Shown here in pieces: positions 23,340 to 25,364 of a stretch of 25,364 nt of DNA. The stretch spans positions 1-25,364 of the forward strand of contig MGNS01000032.1 in assembly GCA_001795165.1 (NCBI GenBank), written 5' to 3'. The first letter of the stretch is position 1; every line of letters begins with the position of its first letter. A program made the translations under genes and the position numbers. The notes under the pieces are model-generated. The model was given only the letters and a program-made list of their open reading frames with translations. It was not told the DNA's origin and did not search any database. This stretch comes from Chloroflexi bacterium RBG_16_57_11. GTDB taxonomy: Bacteria > Chloroflexota > Anaerolineae > Anaerolineales > UBA4823.

Positions 23340-23378
23340 CCTGGGGATGGGTGAGCGAACGGTCTGCCCATCCCCAGG
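23340..23378. terminator. Terminator-like hairpin between convergent genes
   Basis: CCTGGGGATGGG (23340-23351) pairs perfectly with CCCATCCCCAGG (23367-23378), a 12-bp stem with a 15-base loop. No T-run follows, but the position between the stops of two convergent genes fits a bidirectional terminator. Confidence 0.65.
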
Positions 23379-23392
23379 CATTTAAATGCCAG

Positions 23393-24133
23393 TTAACTGG
23401 CAAGGATGATCCATTCGGGTGAGTCAGGGGTGAAGGCCTGGTAATCGAAGCCCCCAAAGGACTGCACTCGCTCAAACCCGGCGGAGCGGATCTCCTCGAG
23501 GTAATCCACGGCGGGTGTCAGGTCGTGTCTCGACCGGACAGAAAGACGCTCGACCGATCCATCCGGCTTCAAGTGATCATAATGCCAATCCAGGATGAAT
23601 TCTTGCCTGAGGCGGCTTCGGGTGCGCTGCCAGGCGCTGCTCACCTGTACCGGTTCGCCATCCAAAGGATGGGGAAACACTTCTTCAACCTCCGCCTCCG
23701 ACCTGGCGGGCAAACTACGCAACCAATCCGGATTGGGCAAGCTGATCCCAAAAACCCCATCGCCACTGAGATGCGCTTGCGCGCAAGCCAATACGGCTTG
23801 CCGATCCAGCGCCGACAAGGTGCTGTAGGTGTTGCAGGGCAACAAGATCAGGCTAAATGTGCACGCCAGGTGAAAGCGGGTGAAATCCGCCTGGAAAAGC
23901 AGAACACTCCGGTACAATTCCGCCGGTAATCGTGCAGAAAGCAGCGCCAGCATTTCGGGATCGCGGTCCAAGCCAACCATCCTATAGCCGGCACGCGCCA
24001 GCGGAACCAGGACCCGTCCGGTGCCGCAGCCAAGCTCCAAGACCGGTCCTGGTTGCTGGGCGGCCAGGTCGAGCCAAAAAGCTAGATCCTCGTTATCAAG
24101 GCTGTGATGCGCATGATACAAATAGGAGAACAT
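23393..24133 (-). CDS. Class I SAM-dependent methyltransferase
   Basis: About 246 residues from ATG 24133 (MFSYLYHAHHSLDNEDLAFW). Motif I is VLELGCGTGRVLVPLA, followed by the acidic end of strand 2, VGLDRDPEML, and motif post-II FQADFTRF; the core is of the Methyltransf_25 type. The C-terminal half is mostly beta-strand (WQRTRSRLRQEFILDWHYD). Upstream ATG codons in frame at 24175 and 24253 exist; 24253 is upstream of the TATAAT box (24242-24237), so it cannot be used from that promoter. The substrate cannot be told. The gene is divergent from the tRNA-Pro and convergent with the eRF1-like gene. Confidence 0.8.
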   Translation of the reverse strand: MFSYLYHAHHSLDNEDLAFWLDLAAQQPGPVLELGCGTGRVLVPLARAGYRMVGLDRDPEMLALLSARLPAELYRSVLLFQADFTRFHLACTFSLILLPCNTYSTLSALDRQAVLACAQAHLSGDGVFGISLPNPDWLRSLPARSEAEVEEVFPHPLDGEPVQVSSAWQRTRSRLRQEFILDWHYDHLKPDGSVERLSVRSRHDLTPAVDYLEEIRSAGFERVQSFGGFDYQAFTPDSPEWIILAS

Positions 24134-24214
24134 CGATCGGTCTTCTTTCCAAATTTCTAGCCTTGCAAGTTGCATCAAACGTAGAACCGATGCCAAAATC
24201 GGCTGAGATGCTCC

Positions 24215-24244
24215 TTGACGGTAAAGACTACTTCGCATTATACT
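24215..24244 (+). promoter_or_regulatory. tRNA-Pro promoter overlapping a divergent -10 box
   Basis: TTGACG (24215-24220) and TATACT (24239-24244) are 18 bases apart, with the predicted start a few bases before the tRNA. The same bases read on the minus strand give TATAAT at 24242-24237, which would serve the methyltransferase gene. The two -10 boxes overlap by four bases. Confidence 0.65.
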
Positions 24245-24253
24245 CACATTCAT

Positions 24254-24330
24254 CGGGGCGTGGCGCAGTATGGTAGCGCACCGCGTTTGGGACGCGGGGG
24301 TCGGCGGTTCGAGTCCGCCCGCCCCGACCA
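24254..24330 (+). tRNA. tRNA-Pro (anticodon TGG)
   Basis: Acceptor stem CGGGGCG (24254-24260) pairs with CGCCCCG (24320-24326), followed by discriminator A and encoded CCA (24328-24330). The anticodon stem CCGCG/CGCGG has the loop TTTGGGA with anticodon TGG, reading CCA and other proline codons. The T arm is GGCGG-TTCGAGT-CCGCC. Length is 77 bases. Confidence 0.97.
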
Positions 24331-24402
24331 GATTTGATCGTTATTTGAAGGCATCAAACCTCAGAAACAGAAAACACAAAATCACCTCCCAGGAGGGGAT
24401 GC

Positions 24403-24714
24403 ATGGCCAAGCCAAAGATCGACGGCGTTATCGAAGCTGTACGCTACAACCCGGATGGGCAGATTAATTGGGTGCGTGCTTATTTGCGTCGAGGTCCAAC
24501 TTATTCAGATAGAATTTTGCTGGACCGCCAAAAGCTGATCGATTTGCTCAAGTCTGGTAAATATTTTGTGTCTGGGGTGCGCCTTGTACAGATGGCCAGC
24601 ACTTTTCAACTCGGACGGCCGGTGCACTTGCTTCTGAATAACGGCCAGGAGATCCTGGTCACGGATGAGACCCAACGGAACCAGGACCACCTGGAAGGCG
24701 TGCCAATCCTCTGA
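24403..24714 (+). CDS. Conserved-looking protein of unknown function, 103 residues
   Basis: A small soluble protein that I do not recognise. It starts at ATG 24403 with AGGAGG at 24391-24396 upstream. The sequence is a mix of short strands and loops: IDGVIEAVRYNPDGQINWVRAYLRRG, then RILLDRQKLIDLLKSGK, FVSGVRLVQMASTFQLG and LLLNNGQEILVTDE (described in pieces), suggesting a small beta-rich fold. There is no signal peptide, membrane segment or cysteine. It lies 72 bases after tRNA-Pro, so may share its transcript, and 23 bases before the next gene, with which it probably forms an operon. Confidence 0.75.
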   Translation: MAKPKIDGVIEAVRYNPDGQINWVRAYLRRGPTYSDRILLDRQKLIDLLKSGKYFVSGVRLVQMASTFQLGRPVHLLLNNGQEILVTDETQRNQDHLEGVPIL

Positions 24715-24737
24715 ACCGGAAGCGGATTCTCACTCAT

Positions 24738-25364
24738 TGAAAGTAATCGATTTTCAAACACAGGAAATTGATGCGAACAAGCCCAATGCTCTTGGGCGCG
24801 CTTTCAGCAACCTGAGTTTCCTGCAACCTCAAACCATACCAAGAGCACAAGAGACGGCAATCCAGACTCTGCAAAAGGGGCTTGATAACCGGTTCCTCAT
24901 GTTGCGCGGTCTGGTCCTTCCCGGACTCGAGCCGCCGGCGCCGCTAATTTTGGTCGGACCACCTGGCATCTGGTTGATCGAGGTTAATGCTAACAAAGGA
25001 GTCTTCCGGGCTGTGGACGATCAATGGGAGGAGATGGACAACCAGACCCGCAAATACCAGCCCGCGCGGGTGAATCTGCCCGCCCGGGTGGCCTCACAAG
25101 CCCATATGGTAACCGCCGTGCTGGCCGATCGCGGCCTGGAGGTGGAAACCATCGAACCAGTGATTTTCTTCATCCAACCTGGAGCGCACGTCAAGGCAGT
25201 GCGCCCTCCTACCCGGCTGGTCCAATCGGACGCCATCCTGAGGTTTTGCACCGGTCTGCTGCAAAGCCGGATTGTGTACGAATCTGAAGAAATCCAGGCG
25301 ATCATCGAGGTACTGTTAGAGCCTGACTTGACCACTGCGACGGCCTCGGGAGGGCCAGAACTGG
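24738..25364 (+). CDS. NERD-like domain protein, cut by window edge
   Basis: The frame is open from TTG 24738 to the window end, more than 208 codons, so the C-terminus is missing. Residues about 57-90 (LRGLVLPGLEPPAPLILVGPPGIWLIEVNANKG in sections) follow the pattern of the nuclease-related NERD domain: LVLP, a short loop, ILVGPPGIWLIEV. In active NERD domains an Asp sits in the loop and the strand ends E-V-K; here the loop reads PPAP and the strand EVN, so catalytic residues seem to be lost. The TTG start is the first plausible one after the preceding stop, but its ribosome-binding site is poor; the next in-frame ATG is near 24898. Confidence 0.6.

Noticed and set aside
24331..24402. tRNA 3' end as an integration site
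   Set aside because: No integrase gene and no repeat of the tRNA 3' end in the window; the sequence after CCA is ordinary.
1..25364. CRISPR array, insertion sequence or prophage
   Set aside because: No spaced direct repeats, transposase motifs, terminal inverted repeats or phage structural genes were found on either strand.

Overview
The window looks like a chromosomal segment of a free-living bacterium of moderately high GC, most likely a member of the Chloroflexota (Anaerolineae-like). That placement is an inference from gene content and style: GAF/PAS signalling proteins with receiver-like N-termini, a bacterial eRF1-like protein, a four-cysteine uracil-DNA glycosylase, GT-C membrane glycosyltransferases, and several starts without a Shine-Dalgarno (SD). 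No rRNA, CRISPR array, insertion sequence or phage gene is visible. One tRNA (tRNA-Pro, anticodon TGG) is present.

Region 1 (1-13624, all minus strand) is one long run of tightly packed genes. Read in the direction of transcription it starts with pcrA, tsaE, tsaB, rimI and a type-4 uracil-DNA glycosylase, several joined by 1-4 bp overlaps. It continues into surface-polysaccharide genes: a sulfotransferase, a nucleotide-sugar 6-dehydrogenase, a UDP-glucuronate epimerase-like protein, a flippase, a GT4 glycosyltransferase and two polytopic GT-C-like proteins. The last of these runs off the left edge and is a single open frame of about 494 codons. Dehydrogenase and epimerase would make uronic-type sugar nucleotides, the glycosyltransferases assemble, the flippase exports, and the sulfotransferase may sulfate a glycan.

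Region 2 (13674-18424, plus strand) holds holB, probably leaderless, a small soluble histidine kinase, a metallo-beta-lactamase-fold protein that has lost most metal ligands, an R. etli-type asparaginase and endonuclease III, closed by a hairpin plus T-run terminator.

Region 3 (18425-22224) starts with an unusually signal-rich gap between convergent genes: a CRP-like palindrome, a promoter-like pair and a strong hairpin with an anti-SD-like stretch. Two minus-strand signalling proteins follow. One is a hybrid-type PAS/GAF histidine kinase with an altered receiver. Upstream of it is a protein whose receiver and kinase dimerisation domain both lack the phosphorylated residue.

Region 4 (22003-25364) has a strong promoter, a 34-codon leader ORF preceded by an ATG-TGA start-stop, and a bacterial eRF1/Vms1-like protein with a GSQ loop. 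After a 12-bp-stem hairpin come a convergent methyltransferase, the tRNA-Pro with an overlapping divergent promoter, a 103-residue protein of unknown function, and a NERD-like protein cut by the right edge.

The most interesting leads are the eRF1-like gene with its start-stop/uORF leader, the phosphorylation-dead signalling protein beside a live kinase, the possible RNA gene at 18540-18655, the degenerate MBL protein, and the perfect clamp-binding-like C-terminus on the uracil-DNA glycosylase.
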